Source of the DNA: Psychrobacter sp. 1044
GTDB lineage: Bacteria > Pseudomonadota > Gammaproteobacteria > Pseudomonadales > Moraxellaceae
DNA: 64,000 nt
Direction: 5' to 3'
Assembly (NCBI RefSeq): GCF_904846525.1
Contig: NZ_CAJHAZ010000003.1
Coordinates: 124,001 to 188,000 of the forward strand
Shown: one piece after another, positions 55,269 through 62,714 of the stretch
How positions within the stretch are numbered: the stretch's first letter is position 1
Layout: the number at the start of each line of letters is the position of its first letter
Translations under genes and position numbers: made by a program
The notes under the pieces: model-generated
Databases searched by the model: none
Told to the model about the DNA's origin: nothing
The model's input: the letters and a program-made list of their open reading frames with translations, nothing else

Positions 55269-55640
55269 TCAGTCCTCTTTGATATTAATCACGTTATAAC
55301 TCGGATAGCTAAGCTCGATTTTGTAATCTTCACTGCCGCGTTTGGCTTTTACTTTTATTTTACTGTCACCTTTTTTGTATTTGACGTCTTTGACTCGATA
55401 ACCCATATTTCTGACTTTATTCGCAGCCCTTTGCTCGATAGCAGGCTGATAAAGTTCTTTGTCAATGGAGTTGATGGTCTTCTTGTGCTTTTTGTAGACC
55501 TTACTGTCTTTATAAACACCTTCGTAAAGGTCGCCGTAAGCATTATAATCAGGTGCAGTGACACAGCCAGTCGTTATCGTCAGCAACACTGCAATCATAC
55601 TAGCTGTAGTAGTGGTTTTTAATAAAGTATGGTGGTTCAT
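55269..55640 (-). CDS. small lipoprotein with PepSY-like domain, paralogue of the gene at 55936
   Basis: A protein of 123 residues with a lipobox-like LTITTGCVTAPD. The C-terminal half, QPAIEQRAANKVRNMGYRVKDVKYKKGDSKIKVKAKRGSEDYKIELSYPSYNVINIKED, is alternating helix and strands as in PepSY-like domains, and matches the end of the lipoprotein at 55936-56598. Both are Lys-rich and lie on the same strand, separated by the MITE at 55802. They look like a tandem duplication of an envelope protein of unknown function. Confidence 0.7.
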   Translation of the reverse strand: MNHHTLLKTTTTASMIAVLLTITTGCVTAPDYNAYGDLYEGVYKDSKVYKKHKKTINSIDKELYQPAIEQRAANKVRNMGYRVKDVKYKKGDSKIKVKAKRGSEDYKIELSYPSYNVINIKED

Positions 55641-55935
55641 AAAATCCTCTTATGATGTCAAAAATATTTTTGCTTCTTTTATAAAAAAGGGTCAAATAAA
55701 CCAAGGGCTGGCTTATTTGACCAAAGGCATCAAGTAATCAATGATGCCAAAACTTTATTTAATAGCTTTATTTTACTTATTTCATTTTTAATGCACTTAA
55801 ATATAGTCGGTTCAATATAATTTAGATTCAAGGAAGGCAAGCGAAAATACTATAAATAGTAGACTAAGCGAGCCTGATACCGTATCTGATTTATATAGGA
55901 TTGACTATAACTATCAATTGAATGGAGGACATGCC
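55641..55935. other. intergenic region with MITE-like element
   Basis: Between two paralogous lipoprotein genes. The only content is the palindromic element at 55802-55909, followed by GGAGGACATGCCC, which resembles the palindrome arms at 9421 and 15663. Confidence 0.55.
55802..55909. mobile_element. MITE-like 108-bp palindromic element, copy A
   Basis: Begins TATAGTCGGTTCAATATA and ends in the reverse complement of TATAGTCAATCCTATATA, with a near-palindromic interior ending at a CTATAAATAG centre. The same termini (TATAGTCGRTTCAAT) and an AGGCAA...AAGCGAG interior recur at 58871-58977. No ORF lies inside. Confidence 0.75.
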
Positions 55936-56598
55936 CTAGTCTTTTTCAATCTTAATCACATTTAAATTTGGGTAACCAAGTCGTATTTCATATTCTTGTG
56001 AGCCGCGCTTGGCTTCAATCTCGAACACACCGCGTCCGTTCTTTTCTTCCAGCTCAATGTCTTTGACCCGATAGCCCATGCCTTGTATTTTATTGATTGC
56101 ACGTTGCTTAATTGCTGGATAACGCGAGTCTCTTTTAATGTTATCTTCGATATCATCATTTTTATAGTGCTTATTATTCTTATGCTTGCCATTATTTTTA
56201 TATTTGTCTTTGTTGTAATGGTCTTTGTCATATCTATCGTCTTGCCAAACATTAGACCAAGCTTTTTTATTTGAGCTAATAAGTTTTAGATCAGGATACG
56301 TGTATTTTAGCTCGTATGCTTGGTTGTTCTTTTTGGCATAAGCGGTCATTATGCGATTGCCACGGTAGTTATCGGATTTGATATCCATAACCTGATAGCC
56401 TTTACGGCGCAGATCAGCGCGTAGCTTTTGACTAATGCGGTTGTAGTCAGCGTTACCATAATCATCATTACCACCGTATACTGGGTAATTATCATACCCT
56501 GAACCGACGACGGCACACCCAACTGTAGTACCCAATAATGTAACCGCAAGACCAGTAGATATAATGGTCTTAATTGAGAAAGGCTTTAGAATTTTCAT
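55936..56598 (-). CDS. lipoprotein with two PepSY-like repeats
   Basis: A 220-residue protein with a lipobox (TLLGTTVGCAVVG). It contains two related domains: residues ~50-110 (ISQKLRADLRRKGYQVMDIKSD...YELKYTYPDLKLIS) and the last 60 (IKQRAINKIQGMGYRVKDIELEEKNGR...YEIRLGYPNLNVIKIEKD). A very polar linker rich in K, N, D, H and Y joins them. The second domain resembles the 123-residue neighbour closely. Function unknown; periplasmic or outer-membrane-associated by the lipid anchor. Confidence 0.72.
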   Translation of the reverse strand: MKILKPFSIKTIISTGLAVTLLGTTVGCAVVGSGYDNYPVYGGNDDYGNADYNRISQKLRADLRRKGYQVMDIKSDNYRGNRIMTAYAKKNNQAYELKYTYPDLKLISSNKKAWSNVWQDDRYDKDHYNKDKYKNNGKHKNNKHYKNDDIEDNIKRDSRYPAIKQRAINKIQGMGYRVKDIELEEKNGRGVFEIEAKRGSQEYEIRLGYPNLNVIKIEKD

Positions 56599-56846
56599 GA
56601 TCTAACATCCTATAATATTTTTAAATTACCCGTCGCATCATTGCTGGTGATAGCCGAGCACGTACGCACTCTGTAAATTGTTAATATAATCGTATTCATA
56701 ACTTACTGGCAAATTAATTATTACCATCGTCATTAACATTATGCGCTTTGAAATATTTTCTTACATTATCTATCATAATGGACAAAGCTTGATGATTAGT
56801 GTCTTTTGCGTTAATAAGTTGTAATTAAAGCAACGAATATGAATCA

Positions 56847-56864
56847 TGTAAGCATATGCTTACA
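56847..56864 (+). promoter_or_regulatory. GacA upstream activating sequence
   Basis: TGTAAGCATATGCTTACA is a perfect 18-bp palindrome and a full match to the GacA box TGTAAG-N6-CTTACA that activates rsmX/Y/Z in pseudomonads. Its centre is about 67 bp before the predicted start of the small RNA, the usual distance. Confidence 0.85.
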
Positions 56865-56910
56865 CGTAATGACGCTTACGCGACTTAACATCAGGTTAGG
56901 AATTAGGCAT

Positions 56911-56916
56911 TATAGT
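56911..56916 (+). promoter_or_regulatory. -10 box of the Rsm-type RNA
   Basis: TATAGT 47 bp after the GacA box. A weak TTAACA at 56885 may be the -35. Activator-dependent promoters often lack a good -35. Confidence 0.65.
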
Positions 56917-56921
56917 CACAC

Positions 56922-57193
56922 GGCATTAGGGAATGTGACTCAAGGATTGAGTTGACCGCATTAAGGATAATGATTCACTTATTAGCATCAGGATGATAAT
57001 GATAAGTGGAGTAAGGACACATACCCTTTGCTGCTATCAGTAGTTAATGCTGGTAGTTGTAGTAAAAAGGGCAGGATGCCCAGTATCACAATATGCTGAA
57101 TATTATGCAAGGATGCATGGGAAACAGTGGTGATAGGTAACATGGATGGTTAACAATAAAACCGCATAACAGTTAATTGCTATGCGGTTTTAT
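56922..57193 (+). ncRNA. CsrB/RsmZ-type CsrA-sequestering small RNA
   Basis: The predicted transcript of about 270 nt has ten GGA motifs (56930, 56944, 56965, 56991, 57008, 57015, 57074, 57111, 57120, 57144). Five lie in the loops of short stems: ACTCA-AGGAT-TGAGT, CATTA-AGGA-TAATG, ATC-AGGAT-GAT, GGGC-AGGAT-GCCC and ATGCA-AGGA-TGCAT. It ends at the terminator 57156-57193 and starts downstream of a GacA box. RNAs of this design titrate CsrA/RsmA and so release translation of its target mRNAs, under GacS/GacA control. There is no coding frame of note. Length lies between RsmZ (~120) and CsrB (~370). The exact ends are inferred. Confidence 0.85.
57156..57193 (+). terminator. terminator of the Rsm-type RNA
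   Basis: ATAAAACCGCATA and TATGCGGTTTTAT pair perfectly (13 bp) around a 12-base loop. Confidence 0.88.
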
Positions 57194-57262
57194 CGTGTCT
57201 GGACTTTGAGTTTTATCTTTTATAATTATTTGATATAAATCAAGTTGGTGATAAGTCCTGCA

Positions 57263-57290
57263 TAAAAAAACCGCATTAGAAACTAATGCG
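57263..57290 (-). terminator. terminator after csbD
   Basis: On the minus strand CGCATTAG-TTT-CTAATGCG is followed by GTTTTTTT, within 100 bp of the csbD stop. Confidence 0.8.
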
Positions 57291-57356
57291 ATTTTCGTTT
57301 CAATAATCTGCTTATAAGATTTTTATCTTAATACTTCTTACAAGCATCACTATCTA

Positions 57357-57560
57357 CTAGTATTTATGTTCAGTACGCCATGCGTCTACTTCACGTTCAG
57401 CATCATCTTTGCTGTGACCATAACGTTCTTGAACTTTTCCGACCAATTTATCACGGCTACCTTCAACGTGTAATAAATCATCATCAGTAAGATCAGCCCA
57501 TTTTTGTTTTACTGAGCCTTTTACTTGGTTCCATTCACCTTTTAGAGTATGTTCGTTCAT
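57357..57560 (-). CDS. CsbD-like stress protein
   Basis: A 67-residue protein with the CsbD pattern MNEHTLKGEWNQVKGSVKQKWADLTDDDLLHVEGSRDKLVGKVQERYG, then a charged tail. CsbD/YjbJ proteins are abundant small helical proteins made under general stress; the mechanism is unknown. ATG at 57560 with AAGGAA upstream starts the family sequence; the longer frame begins in spacer. Its neighbour across the gap is the Rsm-type RNA, whose targets in other bacteria include stress genes. Confidence 0.9.
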   Translation of the reverse strand: MNEHTLKGEWNQVKGSVKQKWADLTDDDLLHVEGSRDKLVGKVQERYGHSKDDAEREVDAWRTEHKY

Positions 57561-57654
57561 TTTTATGTTCCTTCTTTTATTATAAGGTTGGTTATTGAGA
57601 CAATTATTCCATCTGTCTTTAATCGACATTTTACTCAGCTGCTATCTGTACTTA

Positions 57655-57683
57655 TTGATCAGCTAACTGGTGATATCTAATAT
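57655..57683 (+). promoter_or_regulatory. orphan sigma-70-type promoter
   Basis: TTGATC, a 17-bp spacer and TAATAT. It points away from csbD, and no supported ORF follows before the terminator at 57880-57919. Confidence 0.5.
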
Positions 57684-57689
57684 AAGTGC

Positions 57690-57919
57690 TCACCATCGTC
57701 ATGTCTGTATATGCAATGTTGAGAGTGTTGCTCCATTATGGAGATCTGCACAGCTATGTTATGCATCGTCCATTTGTGTAATGAATGAAGTGTTTTATCA
57801 GTGACATACGTAAAGAGGATCAACAAGTCTGGCGATGATTTATACAAATGACGTCATAACACGCTGTAAATATAGGAATAAAAAAGTAGCTGTCATCATA
57901 AATGTGGCGGCTATTTTTT
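57690..57919 (+). ncRNA. candidate small RNA (promoter and terminator without ORF)
   Basis: The span runs from the predicted start after the TTGATC-N17-TAATAT promoter to a hairpin (AAAAAGTAGCTG / GGCGGCTATTTTTT, one bulge and G-U pairs) with a T run at 57911-57919. Inside is a CTCCAT-T-ATGGAG stem. A 26-codon ORF at 57701-57781 has no ribosome site. It has three GGA motifs but no GacA box. Confidence 0.4.
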
Positions 57920-58061
57920 ATGATTGTTTTAGGATGGGTTAAAACGAATCATCAAGAATAAGTAGAGTTAAATATTTAGTAATAGACTTCTTGTTTAAAT
58001 GACTATAGCCTTATAGTTGAAATAACAATTATTTTATAGATTAAGTTGGGGCAGGTTGATA

Positions 58062-58751
58062 GTGAATGTACTTAACAGCGTAAGTGCTAAAAAACCGGAA
58101 ACAAAACGCGAGCTGGCAAAGGCGAAAACGCGTCATACGTTACTCAAAATTGCCTTGCAGCTGTATAGCGTAGAGGGCGCTTTTGGTATGAGTATGAATA
58201 AAATCGCGAAAGGCGCTGGTATTGCTCAGCCAAGTTTTTATAATCATTTTGATAGTTTAGATGCGTTGCAGCAGGTGTTAGGCGAGCAACTTAAAGGCAA
58301 CTATTTATCGCCAATGCGCATGGCGTGGGTAGATATGCTTAAAGACTATCCAACGTTGTCTAAAGAGGACTTCAATGAGCGTTGTCAGGAATGCCTAACA
58401 TTGATTTTTGATGCCGCCTTTCAAAACATCACTTTATTTCAACGTTTGCTCGAAGACAGTCTGCGCTTTGATTCAAACATAGAACGTAACGGGTTGGGAA
58501 GTCTAATCATAGAGATAAGAGACGAGTGGACCAAGATATTTATAGCGGGGTTGCAGTCAGCCGAGTGCTCTTTTGACGAATCTGACGTTCATCTCTGTGT
58601 CGATATCGCTGCCGCCCAAGTACATGAATTGATATTGGGCTGTCATCAACAGCGTTATTCACGGCAGCAAGCCATTGAGATATTGTGCAAAAATTTTGAT
58701 GGCGTCTTTAGCCATTTGTTCACCAAAGACAAGCGCAGAGTAGATGGCTAG
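58062..58751 (+). CDS. TetR-family transcriptional regulator
   Basis: A TetR-type repressor of about 229 residues. The N-terminal helix-turn-helix region is AKTRHTLLKIALQLYSVEGAFGMSMNKIAKGAGIAQPSFYNHFDSLDALQQVL, where the IAQPSFYNHF core matches the usual VSxxTLYxHF. The C-terminal ligand domain is unassigned. GTG at 58062 with a GGCAGG site six bases upstream is the likely start. It lies 251 bp before a molybdopterin oxidoreductase on the same strand and may regulate it. It is not adjacent to the desaturase operon, so a DesT role cannot be claimed. Confidence 0.85.
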   Translation: MNVLNSVSAKKPETKRELAKAKTRHTLLKIALQLYSVEGAFGMSMNKIAKGAGIAQPSFYNHFDSLDALQQVLGEQLKGNYLSPMRMAWVDMLKDYPTLSKEDFNERCQECLTLIFDAAFQNITLFQRLLEDSLRFDSNIERNGLGSLIIEIRDEWTKIFIAGLQSAECSFDESDVHLCVDIAAAQVHELILGCHQQRYSRQQAIEILCKNFDGVFSHLFTKDKRRVDG

Positions 58752-58870
58752 TCACTCAGCTTATTAATTTTTAGTAATGCTTAGCTTTAACTAATGCTCA
58801 ATAGTTTTAAGATGAGCAAATTTAGCAACCATATTAAACCTATAAAACGGAATTTATATAGTGAAAGCGC

Positions 58871-58977
58871 TATAGTCGATTCAATTTAAAAGTAGTACCA
58901 GGCAACCGAGTGTAGATGTCTATTTAATACTTCAAGCGAGGTTAACGCAGTAATACTTTTATAGTGGAATGACTATA
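58871..58977. mobile_element. MITE-like 107-bp palindromic element, copy B
   Basis: Begins TATAGTCGATTCAATTTAAA and ends in the reverse complement of TATAGTCATTCCACTATAAA, with AAAGTAGTAC/AAAGTATTAC matching inside. It shares termini and an AGGCAA...AAGCGAG interior with copy A at 55802. It lies 25 bp before the molybdopterin oxidoreductase start, so it may influence expression of that gene. Confidence 0.75.
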
Positions 58978-59002
58978 GTAAAAAATAACAGGGAGCGCGA
59001 CC

Positions 59003-61216
59003 ATGGCTATTGAAAAGAGTCACACGGATGAACAAACACATTTTAGAACCTGCAATTTATGCGAAGCGATGTGCGGAATTGTCATCAAGCACGATGGAAA
59101 AAAAGTATTATCGATTAAAGGCGATAAAGATGATCCATTTTCTAAAGGGTATATTTGTCCAAAAGCGACTGCTTTGCAGGACTTGCATGAAGACAGTGAT
59201 CGCCTGCGTCATCCCGTTGAGAGAACCGCTAACGGTTGGAAAGAGATTGGCTGGGCTGAGGCGTTAGATAAGGTGGCAGCTGGTATTCAGTCGGTACAGA
59301 AAAAACATGGTCAAAACGCCTTCGGGATTTATTTAGGCAATCCTAATGTCCATAATTTGGGCGGCATGTTAACCATTAAGCATCTATTAACCAGTATCAA
59401 GACGCGCAGTCGCTTTTCTGCGACTTCCATCGACCAGTTACCGCATCACATTGTTAGCATGCATCTGTTCGGGCATATGCTGCGCATCCCTGTGCCTGAC
59501 GTCAATCGTACCCAATATATGCTCATCATTGGTGGCAATCCGCTGGCGTCTAATGGCAGTATTATGACCGCACCAAATATGCGTCAAAAACTAAAAGATA
59601 TCAAAGCGCGTGATGGTAAAGTGGTGGTGATTGATCCACGCCGCACCGAAACTGCCGACATTGCTAGCGAGCATCATTTTATTCGTCCAGCGACCGATGT
59701 TTTGCTCTTGCTTGCCATGCTCAATGAAATTTATCTCCAAGGGTATGCGGACAAGGCACGCGCTAACAATAATCGAGCGGCGGCGCTCGCGCCAGAGATT
59801 GAGCGCATTGCAGACTTTGCCAAAGACTATAGCGCCGAGTCCGTCGCTGATATTACTGGCATTTCGGCAATTAAGATTAAACGACTTGTCAAAGAATTTT
59901 GTGAAGCCGAAAGCTCGGTCTGTTATGGACGCATGGGCGTTTCGGTGCAAGAGTTTGGCTTACTGAGTCAATATCTAATCCTGCTGATTAATATTGTCAC
60001 AGGTCGCTTGGATGAAGTAGGTGGTCTGATGTTTCCCAATCCTGCGGTCGACGTGGTCAATAACTCAGGCCCAGGTTATTTAGGTAAGCGCCATAGCCGC
60101 GTGAGTAACTTGCCTGACTTTAATGGCGATTATCCCGTTGTGGCAATGGCGGATGAGATGCTGGTAGAAGGGGCGGGGCAGTTAAAAGGCTTTATGACTG
60201 TCGCGGGCAACCCTGTACTCAGCACGCCGAATGGTGAAAAGTTAGATACAGCTTTTGCCAACTTAGACTTTATGGTCGCTATTGACTACTTTGTCACAGA
60301 AACCAGCCGTCATGCGCATATCATTTTGCCGCCGGTATCGCCACTAGAGCGCGATCATTATGACGTCACCTTTAACAATTTTGCTGTCCATAACGTCGCC
60401 AAATATTCAAAGGCATTGTTTGCTAAGCAAAGAAGCGCCAAGCATGACTGGCAAATCTACTTAGAGCTGGCGAAACGCTTGGATAAAAAAGCCGCCCTTG
60501 CAACCAAAGTTGAACGCCTATTAATAAAGGTTTTGGGGCCAAAATTCATGCTCGATCAAGGTCTAAAGCGTGGTCCTTATAAAGGCCTAAATCTAAAGGA
60601 ACTTAAAAATAGTCCGCATGGGATTAATTTAGGTGCCCTCAAAAGGATGCTGCCACAAGCGTTAAAACACAAAGACAAGCAAATTCATCTCAATGTCGAT
60701 TTTTATCAAGCAGATTTAGAGCGGGTACAGGAGATGATGCAGGATTATGATGACAAACAAATTCTATTGATCGGTCGTCGTCATGTACGCAGCAATAATT
60801 CATGGCTACATAACAGCTATCGCTTGGTAAAAGGTAAGCCGCGCTGTACGCTCATGTTGCATCCTGAAACGGCAAAAGAATACGGTATTGAGGATGGTCA
60901 GAATGTAAAAGTTACCTCGCGCGTCGGTAGCATCACTATTGTGGCAGAAGTGACGGACGAGCTGATGCCTAAAGTGGTGAGTATTCCCCATGGTTGGGGT
61001 CACGGACGGAAAGGAGTAAAACAAAAGATCGCTCAAGCGCATGCTGGCGTCAGTGTCAATGATTTGACGGACGATACCTTAATCGATCAGCTAAGTGGCA
61101 ATGCGGCAGTCAATGGCGTACCGGTACAACTGCAAGCAATCGCGCCAGAAGTGGTTGATTTGGAGACCATTGATTCTAATGTTAATTCCGACATTGAATC
61201 AGGGAGCGCTGCATAA
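59003..61216 (+). CDS. molybdopterin-dependent oxidoreductase, FdhA-like, of unknown substrate
   Basis: A 737-residue member of the DMSO-reductase superfamily. An N-terminal 4Fe-4S motif (C17, C20, C24, C52) is followed by GPVERTANGWKEIGWAEALD-type sequence, the cofactor regions LIIGGNPLASNGSI and VVVIDPRRTETA, VAGNPVLSTPNGEK and DYFVTETSRHAHIILPP, and the molydopterin-binding C-terminal domain (LHPETAKEYGIEDGQNVKVTS...SIPHGWGHGRKG). At the usual Mo-ligand region the sequence SATSIDQLPHH has no Cys, and no in-frame TGA (Sec). It lacks a Tat signal, so it is cytoplasmic. The substrate is unknown. The TetR gene and MITE lie directly upstream. Confidence 0.88.
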   Translation: MAIEKSHTDEQTHFRTCNLCEAMCGIVIKHDGKKVLSIKGDKDDPFSKGYICPKATALQDLHEDSDRLRHPVERTANGWKEIGWAEALDKVAAGIQSVQKKHGQNAFGIYLGNPNVHNLGGMLTIKHLLTSIKTRSRFSATSIDQLPHHIVSMHLFGHMLRIPVPDVNRTQYMLIIGGNPLASNGSIMTAPNMRQKLKDIKARDGKVVVIDPRRTETADIASEHHFIRPATDVLLLLAMLNEIYLQGYADKARANNNRAAALAPEIERIADFAKDYSAESVADITGISAIKIKRLVKEFCEAESSVCYGRMGVSVQEFGLLSQYLILLINIVTGRLDEVGGLMFPNPAVDVVNNSGPGYLGKRHSRVSNLPDFNGDYPVVAMADEMLVEGAGQLKGFMTVAGNPVLSTPNGEKLDTAFANLDFMVAIDYFVTETSRHAHIILPPVSPLERDHYDVTFNNFAVHNVAKYSKALFAKQRSAKHDWQIYLELAKRLDKKAALATKVERLLIKVLGPKFMLDQGLKRGPYKGLNLKELKNSPHGINLGALKRMLPQALKHKDKQIHLNVDFYQADLERVQEMMQDYDDKQILLIGRRHVRSNNSWLHNSYRLVKGKPRCTLMLHPETAKEYGIEDGQNVKVTSRVGSITIVAEVTDELMPKVVSIPHGWGHGRKGVKQKIAQAHAGVSVNDLTDDTLIDQLSGNAAVNGVPVQLQAIAPEVVDLETIDSNVNSDIESGSAA

Positions 61217-61249
61217 AATAGTTCTAGAATAAAAGTCTTCCATATAAAG

Positions 61250-61286
61250 AAAAAAGGCGCTGACTTATAGTGGTAGCGCCTTTTTT
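61250..61286. terminator. bidirectional terminator after the Mo oxidoreductase
   Basis: AAAAAAGGCGCT and AGCGCCTTTTTT pair perfectly around a 13-base loop. dadA ends on the other strand. Confidence 0.9.
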
Positions 61287-61326
61287 ACGTTTCTAATTTT
61301 TACGTTTCTTATTTTTACGTTACTAG
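61282..61326. repeat. three tandem 15-bp repeats overlapping the dadA stop
   Basis: TTTTTACGTTTCTAA, TTTTTACGTTTCTTA and TTTTTACGTTACTAG run head to tail. The dadA stop codon lies in the third unit. Confidence 0.85.
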
Positions 61327-62640
61327 GCCAACAAAATCAAAATCGACTGGCGGTGTCTCACCTTGTATCAATAAACTGATCGCCTTGGCAGAACCGCAAG
61401 CATGCGTCCAGCCAAGCGTACCATGACCTGTATTGAGCCATAAATTATCAAAACCAGCATCCATATTATGACTACCATGACGGACTTGACCCCTGTGCGC
61501 GCGCCCAATTAACGGCACATTAGAAGGTGTCATTGGACGTAGCCCTGTCCAATATTGCACAGAATTGGCAATGATACCTTTGGGAAACAACTGCTGCACG
61601 CGGCGGGTAATGGCTGCACAGCGCGTGCTATTTAAATCCAAATTGTAGCCGTTAAATTCTGCCGTTCCAGCGACGCGTAACTTGTTACCAAGGCGTGATG
61701 TCACCAGCTTAAACTCATCATCAATGAGACTGACAAAGGGTGCCAGATGCGGGGCGCGAGGGTTGATTTGATAAGTAGCTGAGTAGCCTTTGGCTGGAAA
61801 TATCGGCGCATGTATTCCCAAAGGTCTTAGTAATGACACACTATAGCTACCGAGGGCTAGTACATGGCTGTCTGCACTAAAGGTTTGCGCGTTTTCTCCC
61901 TTAGGTTGAATGGTAATACTATGTACATGCGGGCGAGCAGGATGGGCGTCAGTGTTTAACGCCAGAATCTCGGTATCGTATAAAAACTTAACGCCAGCCT
62001 CGATGCAGCGCTCGGCTAAGCGCTGGGTAAATAAATGGGCATTACCCGATTCATCACGGCTGGTATAAGTCGCACCTTTTAGCTTATGAGCAATAGGGTA
62101 AAGCGCAGGCTCTAAGTTAACAGCATTATTGATATCGATGACATGACGCTCACAGCCTAACGCTTGCATGCGCTCCGTTGGCGCAATGGCGGCATTAAAC
62201 TCAGCTTGATTGGTATAAAAATGCATGATACCGCGCGTTTGCTGCTCGTAATCAATACCGATATCAGCACGCAACTGTTGTAGTGCATCTCGTGAATACA
62301 AGCCTAAACGTACCATTTGTACCAGATTGGCATCGGCTCTATCGGCACGGCACTCTTGCAAAAACTGCATCGCCCATTTGAGCTGCGCCTTATCAGCACG
62401 CAAGCGATACAACAGCGGCGCATCCTCGCGAAACAGCCATTTAAGGGCTTTCATTGGAGCCGTAGGGTTTGCCCAAGGGGTTGCGTGCGAGACAGATATC
62501 TGCCCACCATTGGCAAATGAGGTCTGCATACCGGCAGCAGATTCGCGCTCAATGACGGTCACATCGTAGCCTGCTTGGCGAAGATACCATGCGGTGGTCA
62601 CGCCCACCACGCCCGCTCCGAGTACCGCAATATGGGTCAT
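61315..62640 (-). CDS. dadA: D-amino acid dehydrogenase
   Basis: A membrane-associated FAD enzyme that oxidises D-amino acids, mainly D-alanine, passing electrons to quinone. The 441 residues have the FAD-binding VLGAGVVGVTTAWYLRQAGYDVTVIERESAAGMQTSFANGGQIS, the DAO domain, and the closing WTGLRPMTPSNVPLIGRAHRG and LNTGHGTLGWTHACGSAKAISLL. No alanine racemase (dadX) or lrp gene is adjacent. ygfZ lies 74 bp upstream on the same strand. Confidence 0.94.
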   Translation of the reverse strand: MTHIAVLGAGVVGVTTAWYLRQAGYDVTVIERESAAGMQTSFANGGQISVSHATPWANPTAPMKALKWLFREDAPLLYRLRADKAQLKWAMQFLQECRADRADANLVQMVRLGLYSRDALQQLRADIGIDYEQQTRGIMHFYTNQAEFNAAIAPTERMQALGCERHVIDINNAVNLEPALYPIAHKLKGATYTSRDESGNAHLFTQRLAERCIEAGVKFLYDTEILALNTDAHPARPHVHSITIQPKGENAQTFSADSHVLALGSYSVSLLRPLGIHAPIFPAKGYSATYQINPRAPHLAPFVSLIDDEFKLVTSRLGNKLRVAGTAEFNGYNLDLNSTRCAAITRRVQQLFPKGIIANSVQYWTGLRPMTPSNVPLIGRAHRGQVRHGSHNMDAGFDNLWLNTGHGTLGWTHACGSAKAISLLIQGETPPVDFDFVGLVT

Positions 62641-62714
62641 AGATTACTCTGCTGCTTTTTTAGTAAAAATGTTTTGAAGAGTGCTGCTTATTACGCGTCA
62701 CTCATCATGTCGTA

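Larger units (their letters stand above)
56599..57356. other. 758-bp region without ORF, occupied by an Rsm/Csr-type RNA gene
   Basis: Apart from the sRNA gene and the two terminators listed separately, 56599-56846 shows nothing that can be named. Confidence 0.6.
57561..58061. other. 500-bp region between divergent csbD and tetR
   Basis: Holds an orphan promoter and terminator (see the ncRNA candidate at 57690-57919). Near 58001-58020 two TATAGT-like pieces recall MITE ends but no full element was found. Confidence 0.45.

Noticed and set aside
57701..57781. 26-codon ORF within the candidate small RNA
   Set aside because: No ribosome site and no recognisable product.
58001..58020. GACTATA and TATAGTT pieces before tetR as a third MITE copy
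   Set aside because: Only the outer six or seven bases match; no paired end or interior of the right size was found.
58062..58751. Calling the TetR gene desT
   Set aside because: It lies 30 kb from the desaturase operon and nothing in its sequence identifies the ligand.
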